Assembly: GCF_001202035.1 (NCBI RefSeq) | Contig: NZ_LGHT01000044.1 | Coordinates: 186,001 to 250,000 of the forward strand | Length of the DNA stretch: 64,000 nt | Origin: Pseudorhodobacter wandonensis | GTDB lineage: Bacteria > Pseudomonadota > Alphaproteobacteria > Rhodobacterales > Rhodobacteraceae | Direction: 5' to 3' | In this document: piece by piece, positions 16,814-25,831 of the stretch | How the letters are laid out: every line of letters starts with the position of its first letter | Position numbering within the stretch: the stretch's first letter is position 1 | The notes under the pieces: generated by a model | The model's input: only the letters and a program-made list of their open reading frames with translations | Told to the model about the DNA's origin: nothing | Database searches by the model: none | Program-made: the position numbers and the translations under genes

Positions 16814-18793
16814 TTATCGGATTGGCCAAGGCAGGTCATAAGCGTCCTGCAACCAACCCGAAGGGAAGTTCAGCGACAGCATATAAGCGAGCCCAAGGAT
16901 GAACGCGGCAGCCGAGGCGGTGATGACAATCGTGCGCAGCCATGACGCCTTGGCCCGCACCCGCAGGAAGGCGATGAAAAAGCCGATCATCGCGATGTAA
17001 AACCCTACCAGCGCCGTGGCCACGACCAGCCCGCCAATCCATGCGGGACCGGTCCAGAACCAACCGTTACCTTCATTGCCGACATGGTCGCCAACGATCT
17101 CATAGTCGTAGAAGGCCGGGTGGTCGGAATGCCCGCGCCACAGGTGAACCAGCAAAATCGCGCCAAATACGGCACCAACGACGCCCACACCCAAGGGGAA
17201 TACGCCGCCCAAAGTGCTTTGCCCTGCGGCATCCCAAAGCGCCATACCAAAGAACACCATGGCGGCCAGCGCAAAGACGATCTGGATATTGCGGCTGGAA
17301 TGCGAGGTCACAACAACCTCGCCTTCGGCCCCTACATCGTCGATGCGGTTCTTTAGCCCGAAGTAAACCGAGAGAAGGGTCATCGCGCCGATGATCAACA
17401 CACCCGGGCGGATAAGAAAACCCCAGCCGTTGAACTGCAGCGCTTGGTAGAAAAAGGTTTCGGCCTGAGGTGCCAGCACAAAACCGATCAGCAGTGCGGG
17501 GCGCGGCCAGCCAAAGCGCTTCATCAAGATGCCGACCAAACCGATACCCATCAGGGCCACCAAGTCCGACAGATCGCGTGTTGCTTGGAAGGCGGCAAAG
17601 CAGATCAATGCGATCATGCAAGGCGCAAGATAGTGAAACGGAATGCGCGTCAGGTTGGAAATCGGTTGCGCCAGCATCATGCAGATGCCTGCACCCATGA
17701 TGTTGGCAAGCGCCAGCGACCAGATGATCGAATAGGTGATGTTCAGATCGGCGCCTACCATCGACGGCCCCGGCTCTATCCCGATTAGGACCATGCCGCC
17801 CAGAAACACGGCCATAGATCCCGAACCCGGAATACCGAAGAGCATTGTCGGCAGCAGCGCGCCACCCTGCATGGCGTTATTGGCGCTTTCGGGCGCGATG
17901 ACGCCGCGAATATCACCTTTGCCGAAATGCGGATTGTCTTTGGTGGTTTGCACGGCATGGCCATAGGCGATCCAATCGACGACCGAGCCGCCAAGGCCCG
18001 GAATGGCACCGATCAGGCAGCCGAAACCCGAGCAGCGAATTGACAGAAACAGGTTGGCCCACCAATCGCGCAGGCCTAGCAGCCAGCCGCTGCCAAGTGC
18101 GTTGCCTTCGGCGATCGAGCTGTTTTTGCGCAGCAGGTCGGAAATTTCGGGAATAGCGAACAGGCCAAGGCCGATGATGACCAGCGGGATACCATCGTAC
18201 AGGTATTCTGTGCCGAAAATCATCCGGAACTCACCCGTGGCAGGTGCCGCCCCGATTGACCCGATAAGCAAACCGATTGCCGCAGCCGCCAACCCCTTGG
18301 GCAAGCTGCGCCCCGCCAGAACGGCCACCATCGACAGCCCGAACAGCGCCAGCATGAACAATTCAGCCGAGCCGAACATCAGGATAAGCGGCCGCGCGAT
18401 CAGAACGAAGCCTGTCAGGATCACTGCGCCAACAATCCCGCCGAACAGGGATGAAATAAACGCCGCCGAAAGTGCCCGCGCCGCTTGGCCCTGCTTGGCC
18501 AGAGGAAAGCCGTCCAGCACGGTGGCCTGACTGGCGCTTGAGCCCGGTATGCCCATCAGCACCGAGGCAAAGGTGTCAGAGGTGGGAATAACGGCAACAA
18601 GGCCGATCAACATTCCCAGCGCCGAAATCGGGTCCATGCCGTAAAGGAACGGCACCAGCAGCGACAGCCCAGCGATACCGCCAAGGCCGGGAATAACACC
18701 AATCACAAGCCCGACAGAAACGCCAAGCAACATATAGGCCAGATGCTGAAACGTCATCAGCGCGGCAAGGGCAGACAATAGGGTATCGATCAC
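16814..18793 (-). CDS. TctA-TctB fusion, membrane subunits of a tripartite tricarboxylate transporter
   Basis: The 659-residue protein has TctA (about residues 1-500, with the paired signatures GVIPGLGGIAGLSLLVPF and GAIPGLGGSVVDWIAYGH and FGIPGSGSMAVFLGGMVL) joined to a TctB-like four-helix segment (about residues 505-659). In most operons TctB is a separate small gene; no separate tctB is present here, which supports a true fusion. It works with the periplasmic binding protein TctC encoded upstream. The operon order is tctC, tctA-B, prpF-like. Confidence 0.9.
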   Translation of the reverse strand: MIDTLLSALAALMTFQHLAYMLLGVSVGLVIGVIPGLGGIAGLSLLVPFLYGMDPISALGMLIGLVAVIPTSDTFASVLMGIPGSSASQATVLDGFPLAKQGQAARALSAAFISSLFGGIVGAVILTGFVLIARPLILMFGSAELFMLALFGLSMVAVLAGRSLPKGLAAAAIGLLIGSIGAAPATGEFRMIFGTEYLYDGIPLVIIGLGLFAIPEISDLLRKNSSIAEGNALGSGWLLGLRDWWANLFLSIRCSGFGCLIGAIPGLGGSVVDWIAYGHAVQTTKDNPHFGKGDIRGVIAPESANNAMQGGALLPTMLFGIPGSGSMAVFLGGMVLIGIEPGPSMVGADLNITYSIIWSLALANIMGAGICMMLAQPISNLTRIPFHYLAPCMIALICFAAFQATRDLSDLVALMGIGLVGILMKRFGWPRPALLIGFVLAPQAETFFYQALQFNGWGFLIRPGVLIIGAMTLLSVYFGLKNRIDDVGAEGEVVVTSHSSRNIQIVFALAAMVFFGMALWDAAGQSTLGGVFPLGVGVVGAVFGAILLVHLWRGHSDHPAFYDYEIVGDHVGNEGNGWFWTGPAWIGGLVVATALVGFYIAMIGFFIAFLRVRAKASWLRTIVITASAAAFILGLAYMLSLNFPSGWLQDAYDLPWPIR

Positions 18794-18880
18794 GGCATGA
18801 CTCCCTCTTCCCCATAAATTGGGGTGGGTTTCGGAAAAAAATTTCGGGGGGCTTTGGCGTACTGGATGCCGAACAAAAAA

Positions 18881-18904
18881 GCGCAGGCTGCTAAAGGCCT
18901 GCGC
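18881..18904 (-). terminator. terminator after tctC
   Basis: On the minus strand an 8-bp stem (GCGCAGGC with GCCTGCGC) is followed by TTTTTTG, a classic intrinsic terminator 15 bp after the tctC stop. It lies inside the tctC-tctAB unit, so it may attenuate and give the binding protein more message than the membrane subunits. Confidence 0.8.
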
Positions 18905-18918
18905 TTATGGTGATAAAC

Positions 18919-20028
18919 TTAGTCGTCGCCCAGTTTCACACCGTAGTCAGCGGCCAACATGTCAACCACTTGCTTACGCAGTTCTGGCGAAATGACGGTG
19001 CCTTTTTTGAACAAAGCATCGGCGGCTTTGCCGGTAACTTGCTCATATGTACCCAGAACGGCCTCTTTATTGGCCTGATAATCAGGGTCGGCTTTCATAG
19101 CGGTTACAGCAGCCTGATAAGCATCCACAATTTCTTGCGATGTATCTTTTGGCAGGAACACCATTTTCTGCGCAGGGAAACCTGCGGTAAAGAAGGCAAA
19201 ATAGGCGTCATACTCGGCACCTGTCGGTGCGTTGCCAGTCATGGTCTTATAGGCTTCGCCAAAATCGGGCAGGTCGGGGAAGGTTGGGTCGCGGACCAAG
19301 TTGCCGTCGTCATCCAACACGCCCCAGCTGAACAGTGGAACAGCGGTGCCGGCGTCAACCAAAGGCTGCACGTTTTTGATATAGGCAGACGAGGTTTGGT
19401 AGTCGATGTTTGTCTCGCCACGCTCAAACGCCAGACGGCCATCGCCGCGGCCTTTGAAGCCGAACACGTGCTGCACATCAAGGCCCATCATCTTGAAGCC
19501 AAGCAATGGCACCAGATCCAGCGAGGTCGCACCTTGGCTGGCATAAATCAGCTTTTGGCCGACCAGTTTCGCGATCTCATCCGTCTTGGTCACGCCGGTT
19601 GATGGCGAGGTGTAGACCACACCGCCCGTGGGGGCCGCCATAACGATTTTCCAATCGGCATATTCATAGCGCACACGCGGGTCGCCCAGAAGGTAAGGGA
19701 ACTGCGTGGAACCCGAGGTGCCCAGAATGGTCAAGCCATCAGGCTTGGCGCGGGCTGCAAACAGGTTCGACCCTTTGGTCGAGCCGCCGCCGGGCTCGTT
19801 CACCACTACAACTGTCGGGTTGCCGGGCAGGTATTTGCCCAACAGTGGTGCGTTAAACCGTGCCCAAGTGTCCGAGCCGCCACCAGCCGAAAACGGGATG
19901 ATCCATTCGATGGTCTTGCCTTCAAATGATACTTCGGCAGCGGCAGGTACTGCAAAGCTAACGGCTGCTGCCGCGCCCAGTGCCAAACCCAGCGCACCCC
20001 GGCGGGTGGTTTTCAAAAGTCCTGTCAT
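18919..20028 (-). CDS. tctC: TctC-like periplasmic tricarboxylate-binding protein
   Basis: The 369-residue extracytoplasmic receptor starts with a signal peptide that contains a twin arginine (TTRRGALGLALGAAAAVSF...AAAE). The mature part has the TctC features IEWIIPFSAGGGSDTWAR, NEPGGGSTKGSN and KPDGLTILGTSGS. It hands a tricarboxylate to the TctA-B fusion. It is longer than the usual 320-330 residues of the family. It is divergent from the response-regulator gene, as in other tct loci where TctDE induce the transporter. Confidence 0.92.
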   Translation of the reverse strand: MTGLLKTTRRGALGLALGAAAAVSFAVPAAAEVSFEGKTIEWIIPFSAGGGSDTWARFNAPLLGKYLPGNPTVVVVNEPGGGSTKGSNLFAARAKPDGLTILGTSGSTQFPYLLGDPRVRYEYADWKIVMAAPTGGVVYTSPSTGVTKTDEIAKLVGQKLIYASQGATSLDLVPLLGFKMMGLDVQHVFGFKGRGDGRLAFERGETNIDYQTSSAYIKNVQPLVDAGTAVPLFSWGVLDDDGNLVRDPTFPDLPDFGEAYKTMTGNAPTGAEYDAYFAFFTAGFPAQKMVFLPKDTSQEIVDAYQAAVTAMKADPDYQANKEAVLGTYEQVTGKAADALFKKGTVISPELRKQVVDMLAADYGVKLGDD

Positions 20029-20172
20029 AATGGTCCTCCCTGACCTTCATTTCAAAGGGCGCAAAGCCCTTTTCGTCTTATGGCATCCGCCGTAATACGA
20101 CCCTCCCGGTCATACGACTTGATGAACTGCACAATAAAGGTGCATCCTGTCGAAAACCTGTCAGGCCAAACA
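20029..20172. promoter_or_regulatory. divergent control region of tctC and tctDE
   Basis: The 144 bp between the two starts hold a hairpin-capable repeat (AAAGGGC at 20054-20060 with GCCCTTT at 20066-20072) and two direct copies of ATACGAC about 19 bp apart (20094-20100 and 20113-20119). OmpR-type regulators commonly bind such direct repeats. The assignment is inference only. Confidence 0.4.
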
Positions 20173-20844
20173 ATGCGCATCGTTCTAGTCGAAGATAATA
20201 TCAGCCTTGCCAAAGGGGTAAAAAATGCCTTGCAAGATCAAGGTCATGCTGTCGACTGGTTGTCTGACGGGGACGAGGCTGCGGCGTTTCTGGCTGTTGA
20301 AAGCGCCGACCTTGCGATCATTGATGTCAACCTGCCAAACCTGTCAGGCTTTGATATTGTGCGCCGAATTCGCGCATTGGGACAGGCGATTCCCGTTTTG
20401 ATGCTGACCGCAAGAGGCGAGCTTGCAGATCGGGTCGAAGGCCTGGACGCAGGCGCCGATGATTACTTGGTCAAGCCATTTGAGCTGGATGAACTTGCGG
20501 CCCGCATACGCGCCCTTGCCCGTCGTCGCCCCAATCTGCAAAAAGGCTATGTCGAGCTTGGCGCTTTGCGTTTTGACCGCACAGCGCGGATTCTGACCGG
20601 ACCGAATGGCCCGATTGATTTGCCGCGCCGGGAATTGGCGTTGTTCGAATGTTTGCTTGATCACTCTGGGCGCATCGTCTCAAAAGATCGCATTGCTGAC
20701 ACGCTTTATGGTGTCGGTTCGGATGTTGAGGCGAATGCTGTGGAATTGCTGATCTCGCGCTTGCGTCGCAAACTTGCGGGGGCGGGGGTGTCTATCCGCA
20801 CGGCGCGCGGTTTGGGCTATTTGATGGATGACGAGGCCGAATGA
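20173..20844 (+). CDS. OmpR-family response regulator, TctD-like
   Basis: From the ATG at 20173 the protein has 223 residues: a receiver domain (MRIVLVEDN; phospho-acceptor D51 in AIIDVNLPN; conserved lysine in DDYLVKPF) and a C-terminal winged helix (about residues 130-220). A start 31 codons earlier is possible but adds no domain. It overlaps the kinase gene by 4 nt. Its position divergent from tctC fits TctD, the activator of tricarboxylate uptake. Confidence 0.9.
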   Translation: MRIVLVEDNISLAKGVKNALQDQGHAVDWLSDGDEAAAFLAVESADLAIIDVNLPNLSGFDIVRRIRALGQAIPVLMLTARGELADRVEGLDAGADDYLVKPFELDELAARIRALARRRPNLQKGYVELGALRFDRTARILTGPNGPIDLPRRELALFECLLDHSGRIVSKDRIADTLYGVGSDVEANAVELLISRLRRKLAGAGVSIRTARGLGYLMDDEAE

Positions 20845-22220
20845 AACATTGGTCGCTGCGCAGCCGACTTTTCGCGCTTATCATCTTTCCCTTGGTCATT
20901 GTGGCGTGCCTTGCGGGGGCCATGCGTTTTGTTTTGGCCGAACGTATGTCGCAGCGACTTTATGATAATACGCTGCTTGCGGTTGCCCTGACAATTTCAC
21001 GGGATGTTGTTTTAAGCGAAGGGGACGTTCTTACCGAAAAACTGCTTGAATCCCTGACCAACGCGCTGGGCGACCCCGTTTATTACCGCATCGAGGGGCC
21101 GGAAGGGCGTTTTGTGACAGGCTATTCCGAGGCCCCGCCACTGCCCGCGAATGCCGAGGTATTGTCAGGCGTGCCTTACTTTTTTGACTCGTTCAGCTTT
21201 GGGCGCCGCGTGCGCGGGGTGACATTGCGCGAATTCATTGCCGAGCCGCAATTCGGAGGATGGGTCACAGTTGATGTTTGGCAAACGGTAAATCAACGTG
21301 ATGCGCTGAGTTTGGAGCTGCTTTTGCAATCCATTGCGCTTTTGACTGCGGTCTTGGTTTCAGCAGGGTTGCTGGTGTGGTTCGGCATCAACCTTGGCCT
21401 GCGCCCGCTTTTGCAATTGCGCGAGGCGGTGGCCCTGCGTTCGCCTAATGATTTGGGGCCGATCCGCCGCAAAGTGCCCAAAGAGGTACGCAATCTGGTA
21501 AGTTCGATGAATGCGCTTTTTGCGCGTTTGGCCGAGGCATTTGCCCTGCGTGACGCGTTTATTTCCGATGCGGCCCATCAATTGCGCAACCCGATTGCGG
21601 CGATTCAGGCCCAGGCCGAGGCTGCCAAAACAGCCCCGAATGAAGGCGAACTGCGCGCACGGGTCGCAGCCCTTGCCGAAACCGCGCGCGCGACAGGCCG
21701 CCTGACCCAACAGCTGTTATCGATGGAAAAGGCGCAGGGGCGCAAAGGATTGCAGACAAGAGTGGCAAGTGATTTGGTTGGGCTTTTGAAAGAGAAGTGT
21801 TTGACCCTTGCTGAAAACTGCATGCGCAAAGGATGTGAGTTTTCCTTTGAGGTGGTTGGTGCACCGGTTTTGGTTTCAATTGACGCGATCATGATGTCAG
21901 AGGCGATTGAAAATCTGTTGGATAACGCCCTGCGCTATGGTTGCCGTGACGGCGGCGAGATTGCAGTGCGCCTTACCTATGCCCAAAGCCGCGCGATAAT
22001 TCGCGTACAGGATTCGGGACCCGGTATTCCTGTTGGTGCACGTGACCGGATCTTTGATCGCTTTTATCGGGTCCAAGACGATGCTTCGGGTGGCTGCGGG
22101 CTGGGCCTTGCCATTGTGCGCGATGTGGCGCTGGCCCATGGTGGGCAAGTGCGCCTTGCTGATAGCGATTGCGGCGCGGTGTTCGAATTGCAAATCCCTA
22201 TTGCATCTGAAACGGCCTAG
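20841..22220 (+). CDS. sensor histidine kinase, TctE-like
   Basis: The 459-residue membrane kinase has one transmembrane helix near residue 10-32, a periplasmic sensor domain of about 125 residues, a second helix at about 160-183, a dimerisation/phosphoacceptor domain with H246 (FISDAAHQLRNPIAAIQ) and an ATPase domain with the N box ENLLDNALRYG and G boxes DSGPGIP and GGCGLGLAIV. The PGPVYYRIEG-type sensor half (GDPVYYRIEGPEGRFVTGY) is typical of TctE. ATGA overlap with the response regulator ensures coupled synthesis. Confidence 0.9.
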   Translation: MKHWSLRSRLFALIIFPLVIVACLAGAMRFVLAERMSQRLYDNTLLAVALTISRDVVLSEGDVLTEKLLESLTNALGDPVYYRIEGPEGRFVTGYSEAPPLPANAEVLSGVPYFFDSFSFGRRVRGVTLREFIAEPQFGGWVTVDVWQTVNQRDALSLELLLQSIALLTAVLVSAGLLVWFGINLGLRPLLQLREAVALRSPNDLGPIRRKVPKEVRNLVSSMNALFARLAEAFALRDAFISDAAHQLRNPIAAIQAQAEAAKTAPNEGELRARVAALAETARATGRLTQQLLSMEKAQGRKGLQTRVASDLVGLLKEKCLTLAENCMRKGCEFSFEVVGAPVLVSIDAIMMSEAIENLLDNALRYGCRDGGEIAVRLTYAQSRAIIRVQDSGPGIPVGARDRIFDRFYRVQDDASGGCGLGLAIVRDVALAHGGQVRLADSDCGAVFELQIPIASETA

Positions 22221-22377
22221 GGCTGCGCCGGACAGGGGCAGCTTTGGCGGGGCTGCGATTGCCGAAATTTGTGCCGTTCTGTTCGGCAGGCTGAATTTTC
22301 CCAAACACGTGTTGCAAGCGATCGGTGCGACAGCCTAAAACACAGAAAACAAAAAATGCAGTAAACAGGAGAAGACG

Positions 22378-22695
22378 ATGCACAAAGCCATCTTTGCCGC
22401 ATTGGCAGCAATCATGTTGGGCGCCATGTCCGGCTGTGTTCCCTCGGACGGACGACTCAGCAGATATTATGTTGTGGCGGGCGTAGAAGAAGGCGATTTG
22501 CTGAAACTGCGCGCAGGCCCCGGGATTGGCTTTCGCGTTATCGCAGGCCTTCCGAATGGAACGGTGTTGCAGGTCAATCGCTGCGAGCAAACAGGCAGTA
22601 CCCGTTGGTGCAAAGTTGCGTTGAAACAACCAAGTGTGCTTAATGGTTATGTCTCTTGGGCATATTTGCAGGAATACCGCCACCGCATCAATTGA
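22378..22695 (+). CDS. SH3-domain lipoprotein
   Basis: The 105-residue protein has a lipoprotein signal peptide ending in the lipobox LGAMSGC (Cys at residue 20) and a bacterial SH3 domain (LLKLRAGPGIGFRVIAGLPN, then GYVSWAYLQEY). SH3_3 proteins usually bind peptidoglycan or help anchor enzymes to the wall. GGAGAAGACG lies just before the ATG. It is a single-gene unit after the tctDE-like genes, 157 bp away, and need not be related to them. Confidence 0.8.
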   Translation: MHKAIFAALAAIMLGAMSGCVPSDGRLSRYYVVAGVEEGDLLKLRAGPGIGFRVIAGLPNGTVLQVNRCEQTGSTRWCKVALKQPSVLNGYVSWAYLQEYRHRIN

Positions 22696-22724
22696 TGCAG
22701 TGGCGCCTTAGGCAAGCGGGCGCG

Positions 22725-24191
22725 TTATGCGCCCCCGGTTTGGCGAGAGGCCGTGGTTTTTGCGACGGCCGCTTGGGCGCCAACGGCCCATAGCAGCGAC
22801 GCCGCAGCCGTGACGGGGGTGCGCAACCGGTCTGCCAAAGCAGGCGGAAATACCTCATCTACGGCCAAAAGGGCTGCAACCTTTTCTGTCGGTGTCGAGG
22901 CAGCAGCGGAAATTGTGCGCAACTTTTCGGCCAACGGGTCTTTGACATCGATCGGATTGCCTGCCTCGTCAACCCCGCCGACATAGCGCATCCACGCCGC
23001 CACGGCGAGGCAAAGGCCGGGGCAAGCGCGGCCGGCTTGCAGGTTTTGCGCCAAGGTGCCCAACAGCCGTTGCGGCAATTTTTGGCTGCCATCCATTGCG
23101 ATCTGCCACGTGCGGTGGCGGATTGCGGGGTTGGCATAGCGGGCCTTTAGGGCGCGCGCATAGTCGGGCAGGTTAACGCCGGGCGGGGTGGCAACGGCGG
23201 GCATTATCTCATCCCACAGCTGCTCGACAAAGGTGGAAAAGGCGGGGTTCGCCATCGTATCGGCGATGGTTTCATGCCCCGCAAGATAGCCAAGATACGC
23301 AAGAGAGGAATGCGTGCCATTCAGCATCCGCAGTTTCATATGCTCAAAGGCCGTAACATCCTGAACCATTTGCACGCCAACCGAGGCGAAATCGGGGCGC
23401 AGGCCGCCCACAAAATCATCCTCGATGACCCATTGGCGGAAGGGTTCGTGCAGCACGGGCGCCGCGTCATATTTGCCTGTCAGTTCGGTCACGCGGGCGA
23501 TATTGGCATCTGTTGTCGCGGGGGTGATACGGTCGACCATCGTCGCCGGAAAGCGTGCGTTTTCAGCAATCCAATCGGCCAATGCAGGGTCGATCAGGCG
23601 GGCGAGTTGCAGCACCACACCGCGCACCAGTTTGCCGTTTTCGGGCAGGTTGTCACAGGTCAAAATCGTGAACGGCGCAAGGCCTGCGGCACGGCGGGCA
23701 GCCAGTGCGCGGACCAGAAAGCCGGGGGCCGAGACGGGCAGGGCATTGACCAGATCATGCTGAATATCCGGATGATCGGGGTTCAACGCGCCGGTCGCAG
23801 GGTTGTGGCAATACCCCTTTTCGGTGACGGTCAACGAGACAATTTTGACCGCCGCATCCGCCATGGCCGCGATGACAGCGGCAGGGTTTTCAGGTGCGAC
23901 AAGCACATCTTGCAGCACGTCGATGACCTTTGTCTGCTCACCCTCGGGGCTGAGCGTGACCGAGGTATAGGCCCAATCTTGCGGGGCAAGCGCGTCACGT
24001 GTGGTCGGGCTTTTTAAGGAGACGCCGATGATGCCCCAATCACCGCCTTTGGCGGCCATAGCCTCGTCCACATAAATGGCACCAAAGGCGCGGTAAAATG
24101 CGCCAAGGCCAAGGTGTATGATGCCAACGCCGGAGCGCGGGGCGGGGCTGCGGGTCAACCGGTCAGCGGGCAAGCCAGCCTCCATCAACAT
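22725..24191 (-). CDS. uxuB: fructuronate reductase (mannitol dehydrogenase family)
   Basis: The 488-residue polyol dehydrogenase has an N-terminal Rossmann part (GVGIIHLGLGAFYRAFGAIY) and a C-terminal helical part with the catalytic lysine region FEHMKLRMLNGTHSSLAYLG. Given the flanking kduD, kduI, uxaC and uxuA genes it most likely reduces D-fructuronate to D-mannonate with NADH. Tagaturonate reductase or mannitol dehydrogenase are the family alternatives. Its start overlaps the end of kduD by 29 nt. Confidence 0.88.
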   Translation of the reverse strand: MLMEAGLPADRLTRSPAPRSGVGIIHLGLGAFYRAFGAIYVDEAMAAKGGDWGIIGVSLKSPTTRDALAPQDWAYTSVTLSPEGEQTKVIDVLQDVLVAPENPAAVIAAMADAAVKIVSLTVTEKGYCHNPATGALNPDHPDIQHDLVNALPVSAPGFLVRALAARRAAGLAPFTILTCDNLPENGKLVRGVVLQLARLIDPALADWIAENARFPATMVDRITPATTDANIARVTELTGKYDAAPVLHEPFRQWVIEDDFVGGLRPDFASVGVQMVQDVTAFEHMKLRMLNGTHSSLAYLGYLAGHETIADTMANPAFSTFVEQLWDEIMPAVATPPGVNLPDYARALKARYANPAIRHRTWQIAMDGSQKLPQRLLGTLAQNLQAGRACPGLCLAVAAWMRYVGGVDEAGNPIDVKDPLAEKLRTISAAASTPTEKVAALLAVDEVFPPALADRLRTPVTAAASLLWAVGAQAAVAKTTASRQTGGA

Positions 24192-24906
24192 TCAAGACCG
24201 CGCCGTGGATATAGGCCGATGCAGGCGAGCAAAGATAGGTCACAGCACCCGCAATATCGGCAGCATTGCCCCAGCGGCCGGCCGGAATTCGATCAAGGAT
24301 TGCCTTGTTGCGAACAGGGTCGGCACGAAGGGCCTCGGTGTTGTTGGTTTCAATATAGCCGGGGGCAACCGCGTTCACGTTGATGCCGCGCGCCGCCCAT
24401 TCATTTGCCAGCAACTTGGTCAGCCCCGCCACGCCATGTTTGGACGCAGTGTAGGACGGTACGCGGATGCCGCCTTGGAACGACAAGAGCGACGCGATAT
24501 TGACAACGCGGCCTGTGCCGCCCGTGGCCAGAATTTCACGCCCGAATGCCTGCGTTGTGAAAAACAGCGCCTTGAGGTTGACGTCCATCACGTCATCCCA
24601 ATCGGCCTCGGCAAAATCAACGGCATCGTTGCGGCGGATTATTCCGGCATTGTTGATCAAGATATCGAAACCCTGGCCTGCGAACAGGGATTGGCCCGCC
24701 ATTGGATCAGTGAAATCGACCAGCAGCGATGATGCCTTGCCGCCTGCATCCGCGATCAAACCCACGGTTTCATCACAGGCACGACGGCCTGCACAGATTA
24801 CTTCGGCACCAGCCGCCGCCAGACCAATTGCAATGGCCTGGCCGATGCCGGTATTCGCGCCCGTCACCAAGGCGCGGCGACCGTTCAGGGAAAACGGATT
24901 GCTCAT
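24163..24906 (-). CDS. kduD: 2-dehydro-3-deoxy-D-gluconate 5-dehydrogenase
   Basis: The 247-residue SDR has the cofactor motif TGANTGIGQAIAIG, the NNAG motif, and the catalytic S139, Y152 and K156 (PSYTASKHG). The segments NVNAVAPGYIETNNTEALRA and GRWGNAADIAGAVTYL are typical of KduD. It converts 2,5-diketo-3-deoxygluconate to KDG in the breakdown of unsaturated uronates. It is coupled to kduI by a 4-nt overlap and to uxuB downstream. Confidence 0.92.
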   Translation of the reverse strand: MSNPFSLNGRRALVTGANTGIGQAIAIGLAAAGAEVICAGRRACDETVGLIADAGGKASSLLVDFTDPMAGQSLFAGQGFDILINNAGIIRRNDAVDFAEADWDDVMDVNLKALFFTTQAFGREILATGGTGRVVNIASLLSFQGGIRVPSYTASKHGVAGLTKLLANEWAARGINVNAVAPGYIETNNTEALRADPVRNKAILDRIPAGRWGNAADIAGAVTYLCSPASAYIHGAVLNVDGGWLAR

Positions 24907-25727
24907 TTCAAATCCCCCGGTGCCAGCATGTCCATATCGGTGAAATCGACGTTATCGCCGGCCATCGCCCAGATGAACGTATAGGCCCCGATGCCCGCGC
25001 CCGAATGGATAGACCACGGTGGCGACAATGCGCCTTGTTCATTGGCGATGAACATATGGCGGGTTTCAGTTGGTTCGCCCATCAGGTGCAAAACGCGCGC
25101 ATCTGGCGCCATGTCGTGGTAAAGATAGGCCTCCATCCGGCGGTCATGGGTGTGGGCGGGCATGGTGTTCCACACGCTGCCATTCAGCAAGGAAGTATAG
25201 CCCACAAGCAGCTGGCAACTATCCATGATCTGCGGGTGAATAAACTGCCGGATTGTGCGCTGGTTAGAGGTTTCGGGCGCGCCGAGGTTGACCTCTTTGG
25301 CCTGCGCCACAGTGACCAGCCGCGCGGGGCAGGCGCGATGGGCGGGGGCCGAGGTGATGTAATACCGGCCTGCGCCTGCAAATGTTACCGCACCCGTGCC
25401 CATGCCAAGGTACAGCACATCGCCTTTGTTCATCGTATAGGTTTCGCCACCGGCTTGCACAGTGCCAGTGCCGCCAATGTTCACGATGCCCATTTCGCGC
25501 CGGTCAAGGAATGAGGGCGTGCCGGATTCCACAACTTTATCAAGCGTCAGGCTGCCGCCCGCAGGCACTGCCCCCCCCATCACAAAGCGGTCGTAATGGG
25601 TATAGACCAGCCGGATTTCACCATCGGCGAACATCCCTTCAGTCAGAAAATTCTTGCGCAGTGCAGCGGTATCCATGCCCTTGGCGTGGTCTTGGTGAAT
25701 TGCGTGGCGGGTTTCAACGGTTAGCAT
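24903..25727 (-). CDS. kduI: 5-dehydro-4-deoxy-D-glucuronate isomerase
   Basis: The 274-residue cupin-fold isomerase turns 5-keto-4-deoxyuronate into 2,5-diketo-3-deoxygluconate. The metal site is visible in NTMPAHTHDRRMEAYLYHD (His-X-His and Glu) with a further His in the WSIHSGAG segment. The length is normal. AAAGG precedes the ATG. It is cotranscribed with kduD and uxuB; these genes let the cell use unsaturated uronic acids released by polysaccharide lyases. Confidence 0.95.
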   Translation of the reverse strand: MLTVETRHAIHQDHAKGMDTAALRKNFLTEGMFADGEIRLVYTHYDRFVMGGAVPAGGSLTLDKVVESGTPSFLDRREMGIVNIGGTGTVQAGGETYTMNKGDVLYLGMGTGAVTFAGAGRYYITSAPAHRACPARLVTVAQAKEVNLGAPETSNQRTIRQFIHPQIMDSCQLLVGYTSLLNGSVWNTMPAHTHDRRMEAYLYHDMAPDARVLHLMGEPTETRHMFIANEQGALSPPWSIHSGAGIGAYTFIWAMAGDNVDFTDMDMLAPGDLK

Positions 25728-25831
25728 ATCGGGGCCTTTCGGTTATTTAAACTGTCGTGGCGGGTTGCTAAAGCATGACCTGTACGACGGCGAAGTTTTG
25801 GGGGGTTCCTGATCAATGGGAAGCTGAAGCC

